Shown one piece after another: positions 27,395 to 35,532 of a stretch of DNA of 64,000 nt. The translations under genes and the position numbers were made by a program. Under the pieces are notes generated by a model. That model was given only the letters and a program-made list of their open reading frames with translations. It was not told the origin of the DNA and did not search any database. Position 1 is the stretch's first letter, and each line of letters begins with the position of its first letter. Source of the stretch: Pirellulaceae bacterium (lineage in GTDB: Bacteria > Planctomycetota > Planctomycetia > Pirellulales > Pirellulaceae); assembly GCA_026004795.1 (NCBI GenBank), contig BPJV01000001.1, forward strand, positions 1,031,501 through 1,095,500. Reading direction: 5' to 3'.

Positions 27395-28750
27395 TTAATG
27401 TCCATGAACGGCACTGCCAATGAACAGCGCGGCCAAAAGCGTGAACACGTATGCCTGCAAGAAGGCGACGAACAATTCCATGAAGCTGAGAATGGTTGTT
27501 CCCAGCAGCGATCCTACCGCAATCAGCGACCAACTACCTACGGGCATGGAAACCGCCTGATAACCGAAGGCCAGTCCCAAAATCCCCAGCAACACCAAGT
27601 GGCCGGCGGCCATGTTGGCCAACAACCGGATAGCCAAGATCGTGTGCTTGATAAACAACGAAAAGAATTCGATCAACCATACCATGGGAACGATGACAAC
27701 TGCCAGATACACCGGCAGGCCCAATTCCGGGCACAGGCCCTTCAAGTAGCCGATCACGCCGTGCTCGCGCACGCCCACCACGGTCCCGACGAGAAAGACG
27801 ATCAGCGCCAAGACCCCCGTAACTCCCATGGCCGCCGTGGGAGAACCCATCCACGGCAGCATTCCCATCAGGTTGCAACCGAGAATGAAGAAAAACAGGG
27901 TCCACAGCAAGGGCATGAAACGTGGTATGTCGTGCGGATCCATCACCTTGGCGGCGATGTCCGTGCGGACGAAGGATACCATGCTCTCCAGCATGTTGGT
28001 GAATTTCCCACGCGGAGGACGACCATCGCCCACTCGCGATGCCAGCCAGCGGAAAAGCAGTAGGAGAAGCATGGCGACGATCACCTCGATCACCATGTAT
28101 TTGGAAATGGCGAAGCCCGACTCCCGCTCGTAGGCATTTCGCAACGTGCCGAACGGTTGGGGAATAAATACTTTGCCCGACAGGTGGTAATTGATCGCCT
28201 GCAACTTCTCCGCCGACCATTCCCCTCGTGGGCTTTCCAAGTACGCGTCCAACACCTGCCGGTCGTTCATGTCGCGTCGAACACGCAGCCATCGTTGGTA
28301 CAGCTCCGGATTACTACGCAGCTCTTGCATCCACTCCAACTGCGGGTCCGGAAACTCGGCCAGGTAGGCGCGAGACGGGTCCTGCGGCAACTGCTCTTGC
28401 CCGCGGGCCTTCAATGCGGCCACCCAAGACTTCGCACGCGCGTCCAGCTCAGCCAACGCATCTTCAATGTACAGATCGAAGGCACGTCCACGGCGATGCG
28501 GATCGGCGTGCTGCCATTGACGCCACCGTGCCTTGGCATGGTTCAGCGCCTCGCGATGGCCAAGGATATCTTTCAGAGCGGCCACAAAGCGGTCCGCTTC
28601 CCAGTCCTGATAATCGTCATCGTTACGCACGGTCCACTCGCCGACCCGATCGGCCAGCTCTACCGCCGACTCGTACCTCGCCCGCCAAAATTGTCGCGGT
28701 ACATCAAAGTAATAGCTGTCCTTGATGTGAAGGAGAGGTTCAGAAGCCAT
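27395..28750 (-). CDS. atpB: F0 ATP synthase a subunit with a large N-terminal insertion
   Basis: 451 residues, against about 240-290 in most bacteria. The C-terminal half is a normal a subunit: KYMVIEVIVAMLLLLLF, NMLESMVSFVRTDI, LLWTLFFFILGCNLMGMLPW, the essential Arg in AIRLLANMAAGH (R375), and the final ELFVAFLQAYVFTLLAAL helix. The N-terminus starts like long a subunits (HIKDSYYFDVPRQFW) but is followed by about 170 charged, helical residues (about 20-190) before the usual KVFIPQPFG strand. That segment should face the periplasm, by analogy with the family's N-terminus. Its role is unknown. It overlaps no other gene. Confidence 0.93.
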   Translation of the reverse strand: MASEPLLHIKDSYYFDVPRQFWRARYESAVELADRVGEWTVRNDDDYQDWEADRFVAALKDILGHREALNHAKARWRQWQHADPHRRGRAFDLYIEDALAELDARAKSWVAALKARGQEQLPQDPSRAYLAEFPDPQLEWMQELRSNPELYQRWLRVRRDMNDRQVLDAYLESPRGEWSAEKLQAINYHLSGKVFIPQPFGTLRNAYERESGFAISKYMVIEVIVAMLLLLLFRWLASRVGDGRPPRGKFTNMLESMVSFVRTDIAAKVMDPHDIPRFMPLLWTLFFFILGCNLMGMLPWMGSPTAAMGVTGVLALIVFLVGTVVGVREHGVIGYLKGLCPELGLPVYLAVVIVPMVWLIEFFSLFIKHTILAIRLLANMAAGHLVLLGILGLAFGYQAVSMPVGSWSLIAVGSLLGTTILSFMELFVAFLQAYVFTLLAALFIGSAVHGH

Positions 28751-28894
28751 CTTGCCTCGGTTTCTCGTCGACTAATGAGGAACTGGACCAAGTCACGCCG
28801 GCAGAGATCGTCGCCTCCAGCCGATCCATCTTCCAGGTATCGGGACGATCCATGGTGCTTGCCCTGGCAGGATCTCGTGGTCACTTCCGTGACG

Positions 28895-29329
28895 TCACGA
28901 TTCCTGGCCAGGCGATCGTCCGGATGGTGGGTGGACACGGCGGATCTGCCGAATCAAGAGCCATGATTCTAATGGGAGCACGACGAAATAACAGGCCATC
29001 AGCAGGGCAAAAAAATGATTTCTGGGTTCCCCTGGCCACCAGTCGGCGATGAGCACCGCGCCCAACAACACCAGCATGCGCCAGGTTGGGATTAGCAGGT
29101 AAGCGGCTGGCGCCGCATGGATTCTGGGCAATATCCCTAGTGGAGGGAGCATGCTGATGGTCATCACCGCCCATGCGATGACTGCCGGAGACCACCATCC
29201 CGGCCACCTGTGGCCAATCGTCGCAACCTGGTAAGTGGCGATGACGCTGGTCTGAACGAGCGTCAACGTGGCGGCGATCGCACCGTATTTTGCTGTGGGG
29301 CGAGGCGTGCTGCCCAGGTTGCTGCGCAT
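28895..29329 (-). CDS. AtpI-like small membrane protein of the ATP synthase operon
   Basis: 144 residues from ATG 29329 (in-frame TTG at 29338). It has four hydrophobic helices: YGAIAATLTLVQTSVIATYQV, AVIAWAVMTISMLPPLGIL, WRMLVLLGAVLIADWW and FFALLMACYFVVLPLESWLLI. It sits between the AtpZ-like and atpB genes, where AtpI usually lies; AtpI helps assemble the c-ring or supplies Mg2+. Sequence similarity to AtpI is low, so the assignment rests on position, size and topology. A C-terminal basic, Ser/Pro-rich tail follows the last helix. Confidence 0.72.
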   Translation of the reverse strand: MRSNLGSTPRPTAKYGAIAATLTLVQTSVIATYQVATIGHRWPGWWSPAVIAWAVMTISMLPPLGILPRIHAAPAAYLLIPTWRMLVLLGAVLIADWWPGEPRNHFFALLMACYFVVLPLESWLLIRQIRRVHPPSGRSPGQES

Positions 29330-29437
29330 GGTATCCAAAGTCGATTCAACGGGGGGAAGTCGCGGCCTGAGGCGGCGGGAGAAGAAGCGCCTGGGGGGCG
29401 CGTCGTTGCCCGCGCCGGACGACGGCCGCTCTTTCCC

Positions 29438-29692
29438 TCAGGGCTTGTCGGACGATCCGTCTGGCCGTTCCGGCGACGAACGCGGAGCAAAGTTGCGAGT
29501 GTAAATCGATAAGACGATGATAAATAGCCCCATGCCCACGGCGATGCCGAGGGTGGCCAGCCAAGGGCCGGTTCCCAAGCGAACGTCGGCCAACTGTCCC
29601 ACAAGGGCTGGGCCGGCCATCAGCACCAGCAAGCTGATCGTGCGCGACAGCCACATCATCATGGTGTCGAATCTCTTGGCACTTGGACGCAT
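29438..29692 (-). CDS. atpZ: AtpZ-like two-helix membrane protein
   Basis: About 84 residues from ATG 29692; a TTG start at 29725 is possible. Two membrane helices (MWLSRTISLLVLMAGPALVGQLAD and PWLATLGIAVGMGLFIIVLSIY) match the AtpZ/AtpI small membrane family. It is the first gene of the atp operon. AtpZ proteins are reported to act with AtpI in Mg2+ or Ca2+ transport or c-ring assembly. The C-terminus is polar (RSSPERPDGSSDKP). Confidence 0.78.
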   Translation of the reverse strand: MRPSAKRFDTMMMWLSRTISLLVLMAGPALVGQLADVRLGTGPWLATLGIAVGMGLFIIVLSIYTRNFAPRSSPERPDGSSDKP

Positions 29693-29812
29693 GGGCAGGC
29701 CAGTTTCTTCGGCGTGGTGATTCAAGTCGGCAGCGCATGTTGTATCCTATCGCAGAGAGATTCATGCCGCCGCGTGGGGTAGATCCCAGTGCCATTGTAC
29801 CAAGTAGCCGCG
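29693..29812. promoter_or_regulatory. Divergent promoter region, atp operon and RegA-type regulator
   Basis: About 120 bases separate the first atp gene from the divergent response regulator. Both promoters must lie here or overlap the coding ends. I could not pick confident -35/-10 boxes or an operator repeat. Confidence 0.45.
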
Positions 29813-30391
29813 ATGACGGACGAGCCGATGACCGAGACGACGCCAACTTCTTCCGTGACGCCGCGCAGCATCCTGTTGGTAGACGACAGTATCGTCCTGC
29901 GCGATCGTTTGGCTTTGGCATTTCGTGACCGTGGGTATCGCGTGTCGGTGGCCAGTAACTTTGAGGAAGCCGTGGCGGTATTCGCCCACGCGCCCACCGA
30001 GCTGGCTGTGATCGATCTACGCATGCCCGGAAAATCGGGAATGCTGTTGTTGCAGGAAATCAAGCGGTTGAGTCCGACGACGAAAGTGCTAATCCTCACC
30101 GGATTCGGTAGCATTGCGACGGCCATCGATGCCATTCGACTAGGGGCAGTGAACTTTCTTCCCAAACCGGCCGATGTGGACGACATCATGAACGCCTTCG
30201 CTCGCGGAGGGGAGGTTGTCGAGGTGCCCGAGAGCGAAGAGGAGATACCGGTTCCCACGCTTGCCCAAGCCGAATGGGAGCACATCCATCGGATCTTGGC
30301 CGATTGCGGAGGCAACATTTCTGAGGCGGCACGGCGCCTGGGGATCCATCGGCGGTCGCTGCAGCGCAAGCTTCGAAAGCGAGCTCCGTAA
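29813..30391 (+). CDS. RegA/PrrA/ActR-type response regulator
   Basis: 192 residues from ATG 29813; a GTG at 29789 would add eight. The receiver domain has the acidic pair in SILLVDDS, the phospho-acceptor Asp in AVIDLRMPGKSG, LILTGFGSIATA and FLPKPADVDDIM with the conserved Lys. A short linker leads to a Fis-type helix-turn-helix (GGNISEAARRLGIHRRSLQRKLRK), which is nearly diagnostic for RegA/PrrA/ActR. These regulators control redox and energy genes with a RegB-type sensor kinase; none is adjacent. It is divergent from the atp operon across a gap of about 120 bases, which suggests local control. That regulatory link is inference. Confidence 0.88.
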   Translation: MTDEPMTETTPTSSVTPRSILLVDDSIVLRDRLALAFRDRGYRVSVASNFEEAVAVFAHAPTELAVIDLRMPGKSGMLLLQEIKRLSPTTKVLILTGFGSIATAIDAIRLGAVNFLPKPADVDDIMNAFARGGEVVEVPESEEEIPVPTLAQAEWEHIHRILADCGGNISEAARRLGIHRRSLQRKLRKRAP

Positions 30392-30655
30392 GCCAACGCG
30401 GGTGTTGGGGGACGCGCCTCGGCAGTTGGCCACCCTCGAATCAGGGGGGCGCAAGGATGGCGACGGCCATTCTCCTTTCCAAGCGAGCCCCGCTGTGGGC
30501 CACGATCGGTTGCCTCCAGCATGGCAATGGACCGCTATCGGCAACCTCCTTGCCAAGAGCCCTTAACGAAATGCGGATCCTGTGGCATACTTTCGCCACC
30601 AGAGGCTGATTTGGGTTTGGATGGTCATTTTAGGACATGCGCAACGGAGAGATCG

Positions 30656-31564
30656 GTGTACAAGAACTTCAACTGCGAGCTACTCGGCATCACTGGGCGA
30701 CAAAGCGAGATCATCGAGTTGGCCCTAACCTACGGTTTTAAGGGCTTGGATATCGACATGGATGATTTCTTCAAGCGGTGTCAGCGGACGTCGTTCGAGA
30801 ATGCAGCAAGATTTCTGCTCAGCGCGAAACTAAAGATCGGCGGTTTCCGGATTCCCGTCGATTTGGATGCTGACGAAGACGCATTCACGGCAGCCGTCGC
30901 TCGATTGAATCCAATGGCGGAGATTGCCGGGCGTTTGGGTGTCAAATACGGCTACATCACGCTGCCCAATCAAACCGACCGTCTCCCCTACCATGAGTAC
31001 TTCGAAGCCATTCGTCAGCGCATCGATCAGATTTCCGAAGTGCTGGCCAAGGAAGAGATTGCGGTGGCGCTGACCTTCGATCCGATCGTGGTCGAAGAAA
31101 CGAAAGAATTCAAGTTCGTCCGCGACGTCGAAGGATTCTTGGCCTTGGTCAAGTCGTGCAAGCAGGTTGGCATCGTGTTGGATACCTGGGCTTGGTTCTG
31201 CGGTGGAGGCGAACTGCAGCACCTGGAGCAGATCGGCGGCGAACGTGTGAAAACGGTGTGGCTGGCAGACTGTGCCGAGGGGGTGTCGCCAGGTAGTGCG
31301 ACCTATGACGACTGCCTGTTGCCTGGGACGACGGGGGTTATTCCAAACGCTGCCTACGTCAAACGGTTGGTAGAAGCACGGCTTTCCCTGCCCGTCTCCC
31401 CGCGTGGGAAGGCGCTCGATGCTACCATCACTCGCGATGCTTTCATTTCGGCCGCGCAGGACGGGGTGAATGCTGTGTTCGCAGAAGCGGGCTTGCCCAC
31501 CACGGTGCGTAAACCGGAGCTTTTCGCGGCCCCGCCGACCCCGGCGCCGGCCAGCAGCAGCTAG
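30656..31564 (+). CDS. TIM-barrel sugar phosphate isomerase/epimerase-like protein
   Basis: 302 residues from GTG 30656, with GGAG 6 bases upstream. The pattern (NFNCELLGITGRQSEIIELALTYGFKGLDIDMDDF, an LKIGGFRIPVDL strand, AGRLGVKYGYITLP, IAVALTFDPIVV, VGIVLDTWAWFCGGGE, VKTVWLADCAEG) is that of the AP endonuclease 2-like xylose isomerase superfamily. Such proteins isomerise or epimerise sugars with a divalent metal. The metal-binding Glu/His set is only partly clear (Asp in VLDTWAW, Asp in WLADC), so activity may be altered. The last 20 residues are Pro/Ala-rich. A hairpin follows the stop. Confidence 0.75.
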   Translation: MYKNFNCELLGITGRQSEIIELALTYGFKGLDIDMDDFFKRCQRTSFENAARFLLSAKLKIGGFRIPVDLDADEDAFTAAVARLNPMAEIAGRLGVKYGYITLPNQTDRLPYHEYFEAIRQRIDQISEVLAKEEIAVALTFDPIVVEETKEFKFVRDVEGFLALVKSCKQVGIVLDTWAWFCGGGELQHLEQIGGERVKTVWLADCAEGVSPGSATYDDCLLPGTTGVIPNAAYVKRLVEARLSLPVSPRGKALDATITRDAFISAAQDGVNAVFAEAGLPTTVRKPELFAAPPTPAPASSS

Positions 31565-31601
31565 TGCAGCGACTTTGGGAATCGAGTACTTTACGGGATA
31601 A

Positions 31602-31625
31602 ACCGCATCGCCAAGACGATGCGGT
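31602..31625 (+). terminator. Hairpin after the TIM-barrel gene
   Basis: ACCGCATCG and CGATGCGGT form a perfect 9-bp stem with a CCAAGA loop, 37 bases after the stop codon. A pyrimidine tract CTTCCCCCC rather than pure T follows, so it is a plausible but imperfect terminator. Confidence 0.5.
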
Positions 31626-31849
31626 CTTCCCCCCCTGCCCGCCACGTGGTGGTGCGCGCTGGCGTCTTTCCGGCTGTTCCGTTTGTGTCGATTTTTCAGG
31701 CACCGCCATTGAATCTATGGGAATCCGTTGGCTTCCCGCCGGAAATCGCCTGCCGAAGATGACGATTGCAACTGTGAATCCGCAAATTCTCGGAAAAGTG
31801 GTTGCAGCAGTTGTGCCGCAAATCGTCTCATTCGTGCCCAGGGTTGCCC

Positions 31850-33244
31850 ATGCGCGTGCGTGCCTCATCGTCGAAGCTTGCCGTTCTCAGTTCCCTGCTC
31901 TCCGCGTCGTTGGCGGGCTACGCGGTCTGCGGGGAAGAACGCGGTGTGATTCGCCAGCCACGGCTGCAAGCGCAGGCCGCTGCCCACGACGCGGGTAGCG
32001 CGGTAGAGCAACTCTCCCCTCATGCCGCGGGAGAGAGCGTCGAGTTGCGATGGGCGGCTCGGTCCACGATCACTGCATCTACCGAGCAAAGATTGGACGG
32101 TGGGGCCTCGGCGCACGGAGGTGAGCCAGATAATGATTCTCCAGTCCGCATGATCCCAGCACTGGAAAGTTCCGTGCCGGCGCAGGTCGTGGGAGACGAT
32201 GCCCACGTGGCGGCCACACAACCGGGGGATGTTCCCATACAATCTGCCGCTAGTCCGGCCACCGCCGATCGCACGTCGAGGCAGTCGCGGGGGGGACAAG
32301 CGACGCTGGCCGCCAGCGTTTCGCACCGCATCTTGAATTCCGCGGCCGCGCCGAATATCGCCGAAAGTGCGCTAGATCCCTTGGAGCCAGCACCGGGCTG
32401 GCGGGCTGTGGGCGAGGAACTAGCACGCCGCTACCAACGCTGCTCCCAACTGCTGCACCGTGGTGCTCACTTGTCGGCGCTGGACGAGGCCCATCAAGGG
32501 GTGCTGTTCTTGTGCCGGGTAATCGATGCGACCGTCAACAAACGGGTGAGCGAACCAGCATGGCTCGCGGCCCAGACGGCCCTCGACGAAGCGGATTCCT
32601 TCACGGCGGAGCAAACGTTGGCTTACGACGAACAATTCCTCCGCCGCTTGGTCCTCTCGCATTCCACCCCCGTATTGAAAGGAGTGGAGCTACGCGAGCT
32701 ATCGCCGTTGACCGCTGCCCAGTACTACCGGCACTATGCGTCGGAACAACTCCATGTGGCAGCCATGCAGCATCCATGGGCGGCTGAGTTGTATGTCGCT
32801 ATCGGACACTGCTATCAGGCACGGGCCGAAGCCGATGAAGTGTCTAGCACGCGGTGGTGGTATCGGGCGCTAGTGTTCTACCAGGCAGCGCATCAGTTGA
32901 CGCCCACCAATTCCTTGATTGCCAACCAACATGCCTACGCACTGCTGCGACTGGATCGACCGCACGAAGCGCAGCAGATTCTGCTCCCGTTCGCCATGCA
33001 GCCGGCTGCGGACCGCGCGGTGTTGCAGAATACGATTGAAGCCTCTCGTCGGGTGGGAGATAACGCCAAAGTGAACTGGGCCATGGCCAAGCTAGCTCAG
33101 TTGCCGCCGCCGGGCGCTTCGCCGACCGCACCACCGGTGATGGAAATTCCGCCGCAAATGTTTGTTCAGCTAAGCCCCTATGAAGCAAGTCCCTATCGTC
33201 GTGCCGCGGCCAATGCCAATCCGCCTCAGGCTTCCGTTCGTTGA
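31850..33244 (+). CDS. Secreted protein with helical repeats, unknown function
   Basis: 464 residues from ATG 31850, beginning with a signal peptide (KLAVLSSLLSASLAGYAVCG). About 180 low-complexity residues rich in Ala, Ser, Glu and Gln follow. The C-terminal half is helical and resembles TPR repeats (AGLHLSALDEAHQGVLFLCR-like, WAAELYVAIGHCYQARAEAD, YRALVFYQAAHQLTPTN, NQHAYALLRLDRPHEAQQIL). It ends just before the polysaccharide export gene on the same strand, which suggests a shared operon and a role in export assembly. No enzyme motif is visible. Confidence 0.72.
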   Translation: MRVRASSSKLAVLSSLLSASLAGYAVCGEERGVIRQPRLQAQAAAHDAGSAVEQLSPHAAGESVELRWAARSTITASTEQRLDGGASAHGGEPDNDSPVRMIPALESSVPAQVVGDDAHVAATQPGDVPIQSAASPATADRTSRQSRGGQATLAASVSHRILNSAAAPNIAESALDPLEPAPGWRAVGEELARRYQRCSQLLHRGAHLSALDEAHQGVLFLCRVIDATVNKRVSEPAWLAAQTALDEADSFTAEQTLAYDEQFLRRLVLSHSTPVLKGVELRELSPLTAAQYYRHYASEQLHVAAMQHPWAAELYVAIGHCYQARAEADEVSSTRWWYRALVFYQAAHQLTPTNSLIANQHAYALLRLDRPHEAQQILLPFAMQPAADRAVLQNTIEASRRVGDNAKVNWAMAKLAQLPPPGASPTAPPVMEIPPQMFVQLSPYEASPYRRAAANANPPQASVR

Positions 33245-33293
33245 AGGTAATCGAGCCATGCCATTTCTACCTCCAGGCAGCAGGAATACCGCC

Positions 33294-34580
33294 ATGAGCG
33301 TCGCACGAGCCGTCCTTCTTCTTCTGTTGGTCGTGGGGGTGTCGTCGTCCACTGTGCAGCGGGCATCGGCCCAAGGTGTGGTGATGGAGGCTGTGGAGCA
33401 GGGTGTCTCCCCGGTAGCAGCGGCTATGTCGCCTCCAGCAGCCTACCCGTTGACCAACCATGGTGGTTATTCTCCGGACAACCTTCCTCCACAACCACAG
33501 GTCGCTCCCGGATCCTGCCAACCGTGTACGGTCGGCGTCGATTGCCGAGATGGATGTGCAGCACCGCCGACGTGGAAGAACCTGCGGCCGCTGCATTTCC
33601 AGCAACTGGCGCATGGCGAATACCTTGGCCCGGTTCGCCTCCCAGCGACGATCGACTATCGAGTTCGCGTTGGCGATCAATTGCGATTTATTTACATTCT
33701 ATCGCGCGAGGTGTTGTCGGCTAGTTTTCCCTTGCAGGTGGGCGACGAGCTGCAGATCAATTCTTTGACCGACAACGAGAACATCCGGTTGGGGGATCTT
33801 ACCCAAGGACGTGGTGTGGCCATTCAACCCGATGGGAACATCTACTTGAGGATGATCGGGCCGGTGCGGGCCGCCGGATTGACCGTGGAGCAATTGCGGC
33901 AGAAGTTGGAGGAAGCGTACTCGCAAGAGATTCGCAATCCGGCCATCGACGTCATTCCCATTCGTACCAATACGTTACTCGAGGAGATCCGGTCGGCGGT
34001 GGTCGCCCGCGTTGGTTTGACCGGACAGACATTTATCGATCGAGTGCATCCTGACGGGACGGTGCGGTTGCCCAAACTCGGCGCCGTTTGCGTGCAAGGA
34101 TTGACGCTCGACGAAATCAAGCGTGAGGTCAATCTGCGCTATGCCCAGATCGTCACCGGGTTGGAAGTGGAGCCGATTATCGATCAAGAGGCACCCCACT
34201 TCGTTTTTGTCTACGGAGAAGTCCGCCAACCGGGACGCTACGAATTGCTGGGGCCCACTTCGGTCACTCAAGCGATTGCCATGGCGCAAGGAATTGTTCC
34301 GGGAGGCAACAATCGGCAGATCGTGATTTTTCGGCGAGCGGAAGATTGGAGGTTGCTCGCCACGCGCCTCGATCTGCGGGGAGCGCATTTGGGAAAAACG
34401 CCGACTCCTGCCGATGAAATATGGGTGCGCGACAGCGATCTGATCATCGTACCGCCAACGCCCATTCGGCGCTTCGACAATTTCGTGCGCCAGGTATTTA
34501 CCGAGGGCATCTATGGAATGTTCCCCTATTCGCAATTAGGCTCCGGATTTGAAATCGGCGCGGGCGTGTTCGGTTTTTAG
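33294..34580 (+). CDS. Polysaccharide biosynthesis/export protein (Wza-like, SLBB domains)
   Basis: 428 residues from ATG 33294, which has AGGA 8 bases upstream (ATG 33258 is also possible). It has a signal segment (ARAVLLLLLVVGVSSS). The Poly_export domain follows (YRVRVGDQLRFIY, GVAIQPDGNIYLRMIGPVRA, LTVEQLRQKLEEAY), then further beta-grasp SLBB-type repeats (VHPDGTVRLPKLGAVCVQGLTLDEI, VFVYGEVRQPGRYELLG). Such proteins form the outer-membrane channel for exopolysaccharide. It lacks the Cys lipidation site of Wza, so the mature form is probably not a lipoprotein. A tyrosine kinase/Wzc partner and Wzx/Wzy genes are not in the window. It is convergent with larE. Confidence 0.88.
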   Translation: MSVARAVLLLLLVVGVSSSTVQRASAQGVVMEAVEQGVSPVAAAMSPPAAYPLTNHGGYSPDNLPPQPQVAPGSCQPCTVGVDCRDGCAAPPTWKNLRPLHFQQLAHGEYLGPVRLPATIDYRVRVGDQLRFIYILSREVLSASFPLQVGDELQINSLTDNENIRLGDLTQGRGVAIQPDGNIYLRMIGPVRAAGLTVEQLRQKLEEAYSQEIRNPAIDVIPIRTNTLLEEIRSAVVARVGLTGQTFIDRVHPDGTVRLPKLGAVCVQGLTLDEIKREVNLRYAQIVTGLEVEPIIDQEAPHFVFVYGEVRQPGRYELLGPTSVTQAIAMAQGIVPGGNNRQIVIFRRAEDWRLLATRLDLRGAHLGKTPTPADEIWVRDSDLIIVPPTPIRRFDNFVRQVFTEGIYGMFPYSQLGSGFEIGAGVFGF

Positions 34581-34662
34581 GCGGGCCACCGCAGCATGCA
34601 GGCGGTGGGCTGCGGTAGGTAAGGCCTGCTCGCGGTGCAGCAACGGGTTCGTCAACTCACCG

Positions 34663-35532
34663 CTAGGGGGCAGCGATCGGAAGATGGAGAAGTTGGTTGA
34701 GACTGCCGCTGCGTTGGCCTTCCAGATCTAACGTGACGAACAAGAACCCCAGTTCTTTCAATCGACGAAGAATCGTCTGCCGCGTATCCTCGCTGGCGAG
34801 CAGGTAGAACGCTCGCTCCGGTAGCTCGATGCGGGCCATGTTGCCAGGATGCAGGCGAACGCGGCAGTCGTCGATGCCGAGCACTTGACGGATGACCATT
34901 TCCGCAGAGTCGATTTGTTGCAACCGTTGTGGGGTCACCTCGACACCGTGGGCAATCCGCGACGCTAAGCATGGGCTAGCAGGTTTCTCGGCCACCACGA
35001 GCTGCCAATGAGCAGCCAGCATCCGCACGTCACGTTTGGAAAAGCCCAGTTCGACCAACGGTGACCGAACCCCGTATTCCCGAGCCGCCTGCAAACCGGG
35101 CCGATAGTCATCCAGGTCGTCCGCATTGGTACCGTTGACCAAAATGGCCTCGGGAAACCGATCCTGCATGGCTTGGTAAAGACGGCTCTTGCAGGCAAAA
35201 CAGCGATCGGGGCCGTTGCGTCGGTACTCGGCGGCACGGATTTCACCAGCGTCGATCCACTGGTGAGCGATACCGATTTGGCAGGCCAGCCGGCTCGCGT
35301 CCTCTCGCTCCCGTGCCGACAATGCCGGACCCGCGGCGGTACAAGCGATCGGGGCTACACCGGCCTCGACTGCCGCTTTGGCCACGACCGCGCTATCGAC
35401 ACCTCCGGATAAAGCAATCACGTAGCGATCAGCAGGACGAAACCAATGGATGAGCCGAGCCGCTTGCGTGGCGGCCGAGCATGCAGCGCTTCGGTAGAGA
35501 TCCCCGCTATGTTCACTCACCGTTGTCGACAT
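34663..35532 (-). CDS. larE: LarE-type ATP-dependent sacrificial sulfur transferase (PP-loop)
   Basis: 289 residues. The PP-loop is YVIALSGGVDSAVVAK (about 37-52), and the family marks are NGPDRCFACKSRLY, VNGTNADDLDDYRPG and EKPASPCLASRIAHG. The last carries C188, which with C111 and C114 makes a three-Cys set like that of [4Fe-4S] LarE proteins, as opposed to single-Cys enzymes that give up their own sulfur. LarE thiolates the pyridinium precursor of the nickel-pincer nucleotide used by lactate racemase and relatives. LarB and LarC are not in the window. Its start overlaps the DUF4912 gene stop by 20 bases on the same strand. Confidence 0.9.
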   Translation of the reverse strand: MSTTVSEHSGDLYRSAACSAATQAARLIHWFRPADRYVIALSGGVDSAVVAKAAVEAGVAPIACTAAGPALSAREREDASRLACQIGIAHQWIDAGEIRAAEYRRNGPDRCFACKSRLYQAMQDRFPEAILVNGTNADDLDDYRPGLQAAREYGVRSPLVELGFSKRDVRMLAAHWQLVVAEKPASPCLASRIAHGVEVTPQRLQQIDSAEMVIRQVLGIDDCRVRLHPGNMARIELPERAFYLLASEDTRQTILRRLKELGFLFVTLDLEGQRSGSLNQLLHLPIAAP

